Source: Phialocephala subalpina
Lineage: Eukaryota > Ascomycota > Leotiomycetes > Helotiales > Mollisiaceae
Direction: 5' to 3'
NCBI GenBank assembly: GCA_900073065.1
Contig: FJOG01000027.1
Span: 237,148-301,147 of the forward strand
DNA: 64,000 nucleotides
Shown: positions 22,522-33,436 of the stretch, one piece after another
Numbering within the stretch: position 1 is the stretch's first letter
Layout of the letters: the number at the start of each line of letters is the position of its first letter
The notes under the pieces: model-generated
The model's input: only the letters and a program-made list of their open reading frames with translations
What the model was told of the DNA's origin: nothing
The model's database searches: none
Made by a program: the position numbers and the translations under genes

Positions 22522-23699
22522 GGCGGCTGTGAGCGGAACGCCGTTCGAATAGAAAGATAAAAAAATGTTGGAGATGTATTGATAGAACTCGAGAGTATGG
22601 ACTTTCTCTCGTTTTCGTTTTCGTTTTGTGGAGGGGTTTTCTCTTTCTGTATTGTTGATTTCTTGCGCTACTAGATACTGTTGCATCAATGTTTCGCTTC
22701 GCCACCAACTGAACTCCCGAACACAAACACCATCGACGGCCTGAAACTTTTCAGAAAGAAAGAAAGTCTGGGCTGTTGCGAAGGGGATGATTGTGTCGAT
22801 GTAATGAGGCACCATTTTACTCTCGTGGCGCACGGCTGAAACATCTCGCAACCTGGAACAACATGGGCTTGGACATCTTCACCACTACTTGAGTTTCGCT
22901 TGATATTGTGCAACACAGCGTAAAACATGAGAGGAACCAAATACCCAAAGTCGAATGGAAAATATAATCAGCTTCTGCGCCGTCCAATTTTCTCGATGCA
23001 GTCGTGTGTTTTGCTCTCCAAGTTCCGAAAACTTTCGTGCAGTTCGCACCTTTTCACTAGAACAAGATGCTCGAGCCACAGCTAAAGTTCCGGCATTGCC
23101 AGGCTCCGTCCAGGCTCTGATTACCTGGGAACAAGTCAAGATAAGCTCACGCCCCAAGACTGAAACGGGCTCGGCGAAGGAAAAAGTAAATTACTAGTTT
23201 GGGCGTTTACAGAATGCCAAAATGCTGCGCAACCTCTATTCGCGCCAAAACGGCTGTGGCAGGGGACGTCATTTTAAACTTCTACAAGAGATCGTCATAT
23301 GCAGATCCACAAAGTTAAGAATCGAAACAAACAGAGATTCGCAATGTCGAGGCAGTTCCTAGAACGAGCATAAGAATCTCTTTCGAACCACTTTTGCTCC
23401 TAGTCCCTTATCCATGTTCGAGCTGCATTCCCAAAGGGGAAAGCACTAGCCATTTCCGGCTCGCTATAGGGTTGTGGCGAAGTATCGGCTTCGCGATGTC
23501 GATGAGCATGGGTTTCGGGGTCAATCGATAAGAAAGGGGGGAGCTCGCTTAAGCGCTAAACCGGATTTGGCGTCCCTGAGCGGACTTCCTGGGTGGTAAA
23601 TAGCTTCACTTTGGTTTGTCCATGGAAAGAGGCGAGGAGTTGTAGCTTGATTCATACTCGCTCAAATCTCATTGTTGGCTATCTTCACTGAAGATCAAG
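22522..23699. other. intergenic, divergent promoters
   Basis: 1.18 kb between the start codons of the SAT4-like gene (left) and the P450 pseudogene (right). There is a polypyrimidine/TTTTCG repeat near 22610-22630 in the leader of the SAT4-like gene. A small hairpin GCGAAG-TATCG-GCTTCGC lies at about 23477-23495. No gene seen. Confidence 0.4.
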
Positions 23700-25420
23700 A
23701 TGAGCACACTTCGAGACATGGATCTTCCAAGGATCCAGAAAGCACTTTCTGAGATTCCTCTGTCCCCAGCCTCCTCCATCCTGCTTGGCCTCCTCTTGCT
23801 CGTTGTTTATCTCATCATGAGTCCAATCACCTGGCCATCCTTGATCGCACGTGCTAACTTCATCTCAGAGAGAAGGATACAAAACAGATTTCCCCAAAGT
23901 CCCAAAGATCCGATTTGTTCTTGGCTTTCGCTTATTCATCGGTCACCTCTCCTCACTCGGCGGCCGTCAGAAGTTGAACGATGCAACTGTCTTCTCGATA
24001 TGGGGAGCACGACTCTCGTCTGGAGTCTTCCAGATTAGGTTGGGAAGTCAACGAAACATCGTTGTTGACTCTTGGGCTGCGATGAAAGATCTGTGGGTGG
24101 AGAGGAATACTTCATTGCTCGATCGAGCTCATCAGAAGGGATATCTGGACTACATCGGAGTTGATATTTCGGGGTCTCCAACGACCGAGCAGATCAGAAA
24201 ATGTCGGACATCTGCCTTGGTATGCTATTCTTCTTACAAATGTTTTGTATGACTTGCTGACATATCACCAGAAAGCTCTGGGGAAGCCAATGTGGCCATA
24301 TTATTGCCCTCTCATTGAACACAACTCTGTCAACTTCATCAAAGCGTTGTACCAGAAGGAGAAAACGGAAAGAAAACTATGGAGATGTACCCTGGCTCCG
24401 ACAAGTACGTTCCCACGTGCGCAAGTGAATGACTTTGCTGATTTTTCGAAGATGGTGCTCGACTTGACACTCAACCTGACATATTGTGCCAGAGCCGGTG
24501 GCTTCGACGCCGCTCTCGCCAACAGCCTCCTAAACTCTCTCTATGTAAACACCTCTGTTCGGGACTCAACAGCAGAATATAGACACTTCGTACCGCTTCT
24601 CTGAACACTGATTCCAGAAGGCAACGGAGGAGCAACAAAAATCCTAGTAGCAGCTAAAGAAAGACAACGATGTATCGACATTTTCTACGGCCAATACCTC
24701 CAAAAGGTCGAAGACGGTGAAACACCAACTTGCATCGGCTCCTCACTCGGAGCCGACAAACTCACACTCGATGAGATCCACGGAACGTGTATGTCACTTC
24801 TCCAAGCAGCCCCTGGCACTGTCTCTTCCAGTGTCTATCAATGTTGTGCCTGGCTTTGCAGTCCCGAAGGGCGACCCTTCCAAGCTGAAGTCTATGCCGC
24901 CATCCTCGAAGCTTACGACAGAGATTGAGACGAAGCCTAGAAAATAGCATTCCAGCAAGAGAAAGTCCCACTAGTCGTATCTCTCTACAACGAAACTCGC
25001 CGATTCTTCTCGACCGCAGCATTCAACCACCGTCGAGCATCAAAAGAAATCCATATCTATGATACCGTGATTCCCCAGGGCATGGCAGTAACGATGAACA
25101 TCTAAGGAGTGAATCAGGATCCGGAGCATTACGGACAAGATGCTTTCACATTCATTCCCAGGAGATTTATGAATGACAATACGCCGACTCCACAATTGAG
25201 TTATGGGATTGGAGGGAGGATTTGTCCTGCCTGGATGATATCGAATTGGATTATGGGGGAGACGTTGACGAGGTTGATATTGGCGTTTGAGGTGAAGCAG
25301 GTGGAGAGGACGAGACTTCCAAATACCGATATGATTGATTTTTCAGACAAGTACGGTCTCGTGGCGATGCCAAGATCGTATGATTGTGCATTTGTGGCGA
25401 GGGATGAGAAGTGGTTGAAG
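23700..25420 (+). pseudogene. decayed cytochrome P450 (CYP504-like)
   Basis: An N-terminal membrane anchor (SSILLGLLLLVVYLIMSPI) starts at the ATG at 23700. Around 23880 the frame shifts; then come GGRQKLNDATVFSIWGARL, an intron (about 24220-24271) and GKPMWPYYCPLIEHNSVNFI. Later parts are a helix-I-like stretch (GTVSSSVYQCCAWL), the ExxR motif as NETRR, and the haem loop YGIGGRICPAWMISN with the ligand Cys. The layout resembles phenylacetate hydroxylases. In-frame stops occur at 24602-24604, 24926-24928 and 24938-24940 (both where Trp is expected in D-W-D-E-A-W-K) and 25103-25105. The gene cannot make a full protein. The stop at 24938 fits CpA to TpA; the one at 24926 is also a G-to-A change. 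Confidence 0.8.
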
Positions 25421-25540
25421 AGTACTTCGGGGGTTCGAAGCGCCGGAGCTGTGGCGACACATACCCGGAGGATTGGCGAGGCAGAGCCTGCAGAAGCCCG
25501 GAACTATAGTAGCCGAAGCCTGAAATATTAGGTCTGTGCA

Positions 25541-25607
25541 CGCTGAAAAACTTCAAGGGCGGGGTAACTTTACCCCGCACCTGTATGAATGTCCGAGATT
25601 TTCAGCG
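25541..25607. terminator. nested perfect inverted repeat between convergent pseudogenes
   Basis: The outer arms CGCTGAAAA (25541-25549) and TTTTCAGCG (25599-25607) and the inner arms GCGGGGTA (25559-25566) and TACCCCGC (25571-25578, loop ACTT) are all perfect. It lies exactly between the 3' ends of the convergent P450 and regulator pseudogenes. A transcription-end hairpin or the remnant of a tiny mobile element are both possible. Confidence 0.4.
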
Positions 25608-25649
25608 ACAGTGAGCCAGACGAAACATTTCATATCATTAAATCATCAC

Positions 25650-27828
25650 CTAATAATTGAAAGTTCTCACACCTTCCCACGTCGCAAGATCCCAATCCGT
25701 CGTTAATCCCTCAAAGTCATCAAGACCTCCCATGAACGCCGAATCCCAAAAGTTAGACATTTGCGTACCATGGCCCATCATCGCACCAGGCCACATCCCC
25801 ATCGACTTTCTCGTGTTATTACCGCGCTCTTGCGAGAGATTCGTGCCCCTAAAAGGTGTCTTTGGCGTTTCCGATCTCAAGTCAGTACCAAGTCTTCTCC
25901 CTTCTCTCGCTATGTCATTAATCATTTACGAGTAATCCGTCCTCGCGCCACCGGGGAGAGCTTGGTCAAGTGCTCTGCATCTCTCAGTCATCTCTGCATC
26001 CAAGATCCCAGCTGCACGCGTCGCTTGATGGTTTCCTTTGACAATCACGTCTGTGACGGACATTTTGATCTGCTCAAAGACGTCTCAATACTTGCGAGCA
26101 GCTGGCCATCGCTCGGTCATGACGTAGAGCATGATGTTACAGTCTGAGATTGGACATGAAACGTCGAGGAAGTTTCGAGGTGCGAGCCAGGTGCAGTACA
26201 TCAAGGTGAGACCTGCTACAAAGACAGACTGAAGTGAAAGTGGAGAGTAGTCTGCTTTCAATCTGCGATGGAGTCATTTGTAAGCTTCGCAAATTCCGGC
26301 ACATGCTTCGGCGCAGAGCTTGAGGTATTGCAAGCTCAGACTTAGTTTGGAAAGTTGAGGATACAAGAGAAGCCGAACACATTTGTGGTATAGAATCATC
26401 TGAAAAGGTCCGCTCGGCAGAGTGCGGCTGGCTATAAAAGGGCTCACGAAGACATCCATACCATTGTATGGCTCATTCTTGGTATCTTCTCGATCATAGT
26501 ATTCGTGCGGAATCGCTGCTTCATGTCACATCAATATACGCCAAAACGATAGCTTTGACGAACCTTAACGCCTATGTTGTTGTTAGCGACTGCTGGTGGT
26601 CGAGCTAGGAAGAAAGTCAGTTAACGTCCTAGAGATGTTGAGAACGCCCACCTAATGCAACAGACATTTCTTGATCTAGGTAATAACACGACCAGAAGAG
26701 CCGTACTTCGAGCTCCTTCTCCATGGTGTGTTTTCTGAGCGTCTATTTCCTAAGCAGACCAAGCTCGATGCACAACCTCACTGCAAGACCAGCCAAGATC
26801 CAGGCTGCTGGATCTTTGGGGCCTCTCAAGCAGTACAAAGCCATGAGTAAAAGAAAAATCACTGATCGGGTATCGTTGACTTCCAAGACAGCATCCATAT
26901 GCTGCAGCGCAGTTTCATAGTGTTGATCTGCGAAAAAGTTTCCAGTTTCTCCTGCCTTTGAATTGTCAATTCCACGACCGAGGATATGAGTGGGAAGATG
27001 TACGTACCGTCTCGAGAATCCTGCCACTGTTTGCATATACCAAATGCAGCGCACTTTCTTCAAAACACATCGAGAGACTCATCTCTTCTCACATGCAACT
27101 CCCGAAGTCTCGGGGTGTGGATACACGGATATCTCGTCGACGAATGCTTCACTCACTCATCAAGCAGTCTCGTCGCCACTACGGGGGAGACAAACATCGG
27201 ACCATTCCTTTCCATCAATTCTGATCTGGCAACAGACTTCACATTGTCGTCGTGTCTCTGCAGCTCCGGCTTCGGAAACTTCTGCATCTTGATGACAGAC
27301 CCCAACACTCTACCAAGTGAAATCTTGCTTCCCATATAATGGCTATCATAACTCTATGCGAGCTCCCTGATCCCACCCAGGAACGTATCAAGTTCCTCGC
27401 CGTCCCGGACATCGCCCTATCGATCATCTTGTGTCTGGCAATCATCTTGGAATTGATTCTGCTTCTGCTTCCAATGATCGTCGCCAACACTTTCGTGTCC
27501 CAAGCTCGACAGGAAGTTCTCGAGCTCAGCAACACGATCTTTGAGGGCGGTAATGTAAAGTCTCTTTTGGTCTGGTTTCGGTGTCAGGTGAGCCTTGTAA
27601 TAACACCGAAGTCCTAATCTGGTGCATGTCGAGCATGATTTTTGGAGTCCATCGCACTGAGAAGTTAGCTCTATTCAAAGAAGACATTGGGAACCATACC
27701 CTTTGTTTTCTAGTTCTGCATTTCTGGCAAGCGAGAGCAACTCCTCCTCTTTTGAGTTGTCTTTGCTCCAACTCCTCCGAGGATCTCTTGTCAACTTCAA
27801 TCGAATCTTCAACTGAATTTTCATCCAT
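25650..27828 (-). pseudogene. decayed Zn2Cys6 transcription factor
   Basis: From the ATG near 27828 the zinc cluster is read across an intron: ACQKCRTRKQR then CDGLQKSCSTCTRLGLRC. A linker coiled coil follows (ITALKDRVAELENFLSSLG). The fungal_trans region has NFFADQHYETALQHMDAVL, AAWILAGLAVRLCIELGLLR and KELEVRLFWSCYYLDQEMSV. The C-terminus includes MWPGAMMGHG and ends FNY at 25650. Stops break the frame: TAG at 27417-27419, another TAG about 75 bases further on, one after LGLLRK near 26743, one after EAYK near 26274, and one close to 25925. Its position next to the P450 relic suggests it was the pathway regulator of the same lost cluster. Confidence 0.75.
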
Positions 27829-28678
27829 TTTGAACTCCAATAAACAGGATAACTATGACGAGATATACGAGGAAACAGGTTGAGGACTCGCTGAAATGAT
27901 ACGGTTGCTAGCGTAGACATGCTTCAAAAGTGGAGGAGCTCCAACACGATAAGTGATATAAAGTTATTGATAAGGATATTACTTAGGCATGCATTGAGGA
28001 CTTGAGACTCAACGTTGATGGTATCCCCGGCATTAGACCTGTTGATGGCTCTGCACTAGATTGCTGCCATAAGGGGAGGAGATCACCACCTGTCAGGGGG
28101 GTTGAGCGAAGACTGTCCAAACTTTCCCTTTACTGTTTGTTTTGAAGATTCTGAATGTTCCAATATATCTAGGACACTCTGCTCTCCTCAAATTGTGCAA
28201 CTTGTAGAAATAGCAAGATGCAACATTACAAAATCGCGAAGTTTTGCCCAAATTATGTCATCGCCGCCGTGGGACATCGTCGCTTCCGTTTGTAGCGAAC
28301 TTCTCAACAACATCTCCAAGCAGAATCAGTCAAGATGACAACGCACTATCAGCGTTTTCCAAAAAAAAAAAAAAAAGGCAGTTGCGAGTCGCAATCTCGC
28401 TCCTGCTCTACATGTTTGCGACCATAGCTTTCCTTCCATTCGGTCTTCTTCTGTTCTTCCCCTCTCATCAACATCAACATCAACATCCATCGTCAACAAA
28501 CATCATCAACACAGTCAGTTTCAGAATCATCAAGCTACAGTATCAACAAGATCCATCACTACGCCGTCTGCGGATACTATAACTACTTCAATCGCCTACA
28601 AAGTACACGTCGTACCGTACGACCCGACACGATTGTCACGACACAGCTTGTCTACCAGAACCGCAGTCAACGACCACA
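27829..28678. other. intergenic with A16 homopolymer
   Basis: 0.85 kb. A run of about 16 A occurs near 28361-28376, and CATCAA repeats near 28466-28500 form part of the likely leader of the next gene. No gene seen. Confidence 0.45.
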
Positions 28679-30170
28679 ATGCCTTTCAAGTCTCGTACGT
28701 TCTTCTATATCCTACCCCGAAGCATCAAATTCTAATGTACTCCAGTATTGCAAACTCTACATGCTAAGAAGAACGAATTCCAAAGCTGGCTCGCCAGGGG
28801 CTGCCGCGAAAGACACCAAGTGCACATCGAAATCGATGATCTCCCTCCCGGAACTAGTCGCGCATCGATAATATCACTCTTGCATAACCATGCAACATTT
28901 TTGAATCTCCGACCTCACCTCAAGTGTACATTTCTTTCCTCCCCATGACATCCACCTAGATTGGAGTGAAGATTAGGTCTGACGCAGTTGACAGTTTTCC
29001 GCGGCATCGAGAGGCCTCCGGCCAAAGGTTGGATGGTCAAGGAACTTGAAAAGTGTTCCTTGTCTAAAAATGATCCCGACTATCGTGCGGTTAACTGTTC
29101 CAAGTCTGCTAATGAGAAGATAACCTGGTCCACCTACGCCTTTGTCGACACACCCAACGGCCTCATCGTTCTCTACAAAACACCGACGGGTTTCCGTGGC
29201 AAAGACACATACACGGTGGAACACAGCGCGGATGAAGAAGGCAGCTGGGTAATAAATGTGGTGTCACTGATAGAGGGATACTCGACAGGGCTGCGGGGCT
29301 TCATTCAGAAGCAGCAACAATTACATGAGCTGCATGGGTCAGCGATTGCTCAGGAATTGGACAAGAGTCCTCCAGATCGTGCCCCGGCTTGGGCGCATGC
29401 TCGTAGCATACCTCCTAGTGTCATGTCTATGTATGGGTCTACACATGGCAACCAGTCATTCGAAGGTGACGAAAGACTATACATTCGGTCAGGAGGTTCC
29501 GAGAGGAATAGCTTAGAAAACCTTGATAACGCAAATGGACATTCAGCTTCAATACAGCAGGCTACTCCAGCTGAAGTCGCAGCTCCGGACAATCATATTG
29601 TCCTACCCAAGTTCAATCCTTCTGAGCCTAACTCGCCTGGGGCTCCGATCAACATTGAGAGCGCTGCTCCTGTCTCTGACATCTCTGAGCCTATTACTTC
29701 TCAATCCGGTGAGGTTAAAACCTCAACCGCGCCTGGTGCCGCTAAGCTTAGCACCATCCTTGAGTTGAGCCCTGAGACTGGTGCAGCAACCGAGAACGGT
29801 ATTACTCCCTACTTCCAAATCCTCTATCTCCTTTACTGACAGTCACTCTGCAGCCAAGCCAGGTCCTACTCAGCCTAAACGACCTGAAATGAAGCAGGAA
29901 AGTAGTGACGAAACTGCGATCTCTGGTTTTTCTGAAGCTCGTAAATCTCAGTCTAGTTCCTTGACCGTGCACGGTATTACTCTCTCCTTTCGACATTATG
30001 TGGTTTGTGCACTGACAGGTAGAAAAGAAACCGATACCACCGTCTCAAAGGGGTATGATCAGAGTGAACCTCCTGCAACTGTGGTTGCCTCTCTCAATAC
30101 TGCTCCTCTTGGCGACGCAACCAACCAGCGCCGTACTTCGACTGAAGCTGGTAATAGCCCTTCTATCTGA
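28679..30170 (+). CDS. protein of unknown family
   Basis: Unrecognised gene, five exons in my model: ATG at 28679 (16 coding bases), 28746-28856, about 28977-29800, about 29856-29985 and about 30030-30170. The N-terminal third looks like a folded domain: LHAKKNEFQSWLARGCRERH, IEIDDLPPG, then VFRGIERPPAKGWMVKELEK, WSTYAFVDTPNGLIVLYKTP and SWVINVVSLIEGYSTGLRGF. The rest is Ser, Pro and Thr-rich and probably disordered. The second intron is the weak point, since its donor would be GTCGCG; the phase (A|GT) does fit. The last two introns both start GTATTACTC. No signal peptide or membrane segment. Role unknown. Confidence 0.55.
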
Positions 30171-30945
30171 CTCTTGTGCCTCGTGTACTCACTTTTTCTT
30201 CAGAAACTGAACATGTTGAATAAAGAGTACTGGTTGGTGCGCATACATCATAAAGCTTCGAAAGCTTCGGACGTTTTTTCTTCGCTAAGGAGATGGGTGT
30301 TCAAATATATTTTCTGTCCTTTCTGATTCTTTGATGCATCGATACAACCTGTACTGCATTGTCGGGTGAAGCGTTGTACTCTGGAAGCTGGGCGAAGCTT
30401 CGTGTTGTAGAGGATCTCTGCTTCAACAGAGTTCTTATCCCTTGTACAGTAGCGAAATCAATTTTCAATCAGCACACCCTGGTTCATCGCACGTTGTGAG
30501 TTCAATGTGGAATAAGGTCGGAAGGATTGAGACCTCCGAGTATCGCTCCGAGAAGGTAACACTTACGACCCTCCAGGAAACCGACTTTACTCTTCTCATC
30601 ACAGAGGAAGGGAATCTGAAGCTTGATCTCTAGAACGAATTGAAACACTAAACATGGAAGTTGCACCCTGAAAGCGGGGGCAGATGATCAGACACGTGTG
30701 CTTGCCACGTGACCCCTAGAGACACTTACCTACTTCGTTCCGCAACGAGGTATCTTTAGATCGGATTGTAAGGAGATTGGGGGTGTTACTTGCGGGAGAT
30801 GCCAAAAAGCCAAATAAATGATGCGATTTTGTTCAATCACCCGCCTGCATCGCGAGTGACGTCAACAATTCCAATTTTTAGACTTAGTTACTTTTCATTC
30901 CTACGACGAAGCCTCGACGACCAACTGTATTTTCTTCTTTCCAAC
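30171..30945. other. intergenic, no gene seen
   Basis: 0.78 kb. AAGCTTCGAAAGCTT, a near-palindrome, lies at about 30254-30268. A 63-codon frame at 30442-30633 has no motif. CACGTG cores occur near 30690-30710 (ACACGTGTGCTTGCCACGTG). Confidence 0.4.
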
Positions 30946-31391
30946 CTACTCCGTCGAGCCATGATCATTGAGATCCGCAGCCTTGCATTCCAAACGCTTA
31001 GCCCCATGATCCTGCCTCAATCAGCTTTCGCTATCCATTTCCCCATCTCCTCGGATTGTGGGAACTACTTACATCATGTTCCGAGTACTTGCAACAGAAC
31101 GGACTCTTATCATCGACACCTTTGCACTCAAATCGATTTTCGTCATCTTTGAAGTCGACTCCTCGTTCAAGTTGTCTTGCTTCGACGCCTGAAGGAGTCA
31201 GTGCTTTTGGCAAGGGATGAGAATAATCAAGAGAAGAGGGAGAACAGACAGTCGCGACCCTCTCCATTCTCTTTGAGAGATTTGCAACATTCTCCAGTCC
31301 TGTGCTCACGGCAGAAGAACTTGTCTTCGCGTGCCATGGCCGAGGAAGCGAAGGTGACGGCGAATGCCATGAGAAGTTGAGTGAAACGCAT
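30946..31391 (-). CDS. second small cysteine-rich secreted protein, hydrophobin-like pattern
   Basis: Three exons (31391-31250, 31188-31073, 31011-30946) give 107 residues in one consistent frame. The signal peptide is MRFTQLLMAFAVTFASSAMA. Cysteines at 27, 35, 36, 48, 69, 79, 80 and 95 follow C-x7-CC-x11-C-x20-C-x9-CC-x14-C. The first intron (GTCTGT to TTCAG, with a CTGAC branch site) splits the fourth cysteine codon after its first base, exactly as in the gene at 16616-16981. The second intron has a perfect GTAAGT donor. Unlike classical hydrophobins, the mature chain is highly charged (GVDFKDDENRFECKG), so the fold may be shared without the surface activity. Effector-like extracellular function is a guess. 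A TATA-like TTTTATATAG lies near 31481. Confidence 0.7.
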
Positions 31392-32313
31392 AATGACTTT
31401 GAATTCGGGGTACTTTGAGATGAAGATGATTTTGCTTAAATGGGGCGACGAAGAGCAAGAATGAGGTGGTAGCTCACTCTTTTATATAGCTAGCTGATCG
31501 TCAGCTGTCAAGTGAAGTTCGCACACAAATTCTATAAATACATCTTGCGCCAAACACCAAATCGGTTAAAAGAACAATATCTCGTCCGATCTCTATCAGA
31601 TGAAGTGGCGTAGGGTAAATATCCCGAAGTGTTGCATTCATCAATGTAATCCTTCAGCCGCCCCACAATATGGCTAAACAACCCCGGATTTCCAACGTTG
31701 TGTAACGGGAAGCTAAGCTTCTCGGCATTCCACTGGAACGGTTTTCGGGACCGTATGTAAATTATATTATGTTGATCCCGCATCCGATAACTCGTAAGCT
31801 GTATAGACAAGCTTTCATTTAAGCTTTCATCTCAATGCGATGGTGACGAAGGCCCCAGCTCCATTAGCCAAGCGAGAAGAGTAAGAAATCCTCTTGAAGA
31901 AGAGGCAAGGACGCGCTGCAGCATGTCATGAGATGAGAAAGGATTGTTTATGATCAGCCTGCCAGACTTCTATCATCAGGCATATAGCAACATTGCAATA
32001 GTGAAAAGCTGGACGAATCTTGCCGCACGTGTTGTCTCGTAGGATCTCGACCCCGGACAAAAGGCCTAGACTTCCGAGCAAAACAACAACATGACTGCAA
32101 AAAGAACTAACACAGATTGTTTTGTAAGACAATAAATACAGATATAAGCACTCATCCTTAACATTAATGGAAGAAAGAAGCAAAGACCAATCAAAACATA
32201 CTCGTACTCTGATCTTTGCGTGTCATTTGACTGCCTCTAATGTCCGATAATAAGTGGCATATGACTCTCAGTCTACTTTCCACCTCTTAGTCTAATCAGT
32301 GTCCTCCCCAATG
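31392..32313. other. intergenic, no gene seen
   Basis: 0.92 kb. The left part is the promoter of the cysteine-rich gene; the remainder has only short frames without motifs. Confidence 0.4.
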
Positions 32314-32907
32314 TCATAATACCCTAACCAAAAAATGCTCCTCATCCTCACCCGGCCACTCGAACCCCTCCAAATACCCTCTCAACGTCTCCCTATCAAC
32401 ACTCATCCCCTCACCACCCTCTCCATTCTCCCTCAACTTCTCATCCTGCACCCTCCTCCCTTCAACCCTCCTCCAAAGAACCTCTTCACTCCCCTTGAAC
32501 ACCAAAAGTACAATCTCATACCTCCCTCCTCCCTCCTTCTCGATAATCTCCCTATACTCCTCCCTCATCTCCTTAGACCAAAAACTAAGATCAAGAACCA
32601 CATCCCTCTCCCCTTCTTCCAAAGTTTGTTTTAGAGTTTGGATGAGGGCTGTTTCGGCTTCGAGTTGAAGTTCGGGGTAGCGAGAGGCGGGGTAGTTGAT
32701 ATCGTAGACGCCGTGGTGTTCGAAGACATGTTTATCGATGCTTAATCTTATGAAATTTGGGTAGTTGTGGAAGATGGATCTTGCTAGTGTTGATTTTCCG
32801 GAGCCGGTGATGCCGCAGGTTAGGAGTGCAATCCTTTGACCGTCGTTGTTTGAGCTCTCAAGCTTGAGCCTGAGGGGCTCCAGGATTGGGTATCGTGTGT
32901 CCGGCAT
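32314..32907 (-). CDS. P-loop kinase (AAA_33 / zeta-like nucleotide kinase)
   Basis: A 197-residue protein from the ATG at 32907. The Walker A loop LLTCGITGSGKSTLAR lies at about residues 27-42. It is followed by the substrate-entry region RLSIDKHVFEHHGVYDINYP and a Walker-B-like strand DVVLDLSFWSKEMREEYREI. A lid with RRVEGRR follows. This is the layout of small P-loop kinases that phosphorylate nucleotides, sugars or RNA ends; the substrate is unknown. In-frame sequence continues upstream to 32964 but starts with TTG. A TTTCAG acceptor near 32930 leaves open a further 5' exon. The 3' half is strikingly C-rich in third positions on the plus strand. Confidence 0.7.
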   Translation of the reverse strand: MPDTRYPILEPLRLKLESSNNDGQRIALLTCGITGSGKSTLARSIFHNYPNFIRLSIDKHVFEHHGVYDINYPASRYPELQLEAETALIQTLKQTLEEGERDVVLDLSFWSKEMREEYREIIEKEGGGRYEIVLLVFKGSEEVLWRRVEGRRVQDEKLRENGEGGEGMSVDRETLRGYLEGFEWPGEDEEHFLVRVL

Positions 32908-33436
32908 CGTCGCAAGGTCCCTCGGTCGATTTCTGAAACGAGAGGATTGAAAGAAGAAGTTCAATGTTGCAGGAATGCAAAAATATTGCGTTAAAAAGAT
33001 GCGAGGGAGTGACTCGAAGTTGAGTCATGGCACGTGCTGCTTAAACCTCAGCTGGCAAGGAGTTCTTGGCGATGGCTAGATCAATCACAAAAGACAATAT
33101 GAAAGTGGATGTTATGTATCGTTCCATTCATTTGCCAATCTTGTACAATGGCGCCTTCCCTATCTGGGTATAAAGCACCGGCACCGTACTGTACACAAAA
33201 CCACTTCGCCATATCCGCACAATCCAGAACGGCAATCCCGTCACAGACGATCAAGCAAAGTGTCCCTATCGCTCAGTAAAGAATTCGAAATGCACGCTCC
33301 AAACGCCATCAATGAATCCACACAAATCGTACCGTATCCCAACAAGAACCCTTCATCACCATTCTCCCCAGACCATCATACCTGTCATCGCCAATCTCCC
33401 AAACCCATCCATCAATCATAAACACTCAGCCTTCCC
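32908..33436. other. intergenic, no gene seen
   Basis: About 0.5 kb between the kinase start and the RhoGEF stop. It holds the kinase promoter and the RhoGEF 3' end. No further gene seen; the plus-strand frame at 33312-33956 is antisense to the RhoGEF. Confidence 0.5.

Noticed and set aside
23470..23500. GCGAAG/CTTCGC hairpin upstream of the P450 relic as a regulator site
   Set aside because: A single short hairpin with no second copy seen in other promoters of the window; not enough to call a site.
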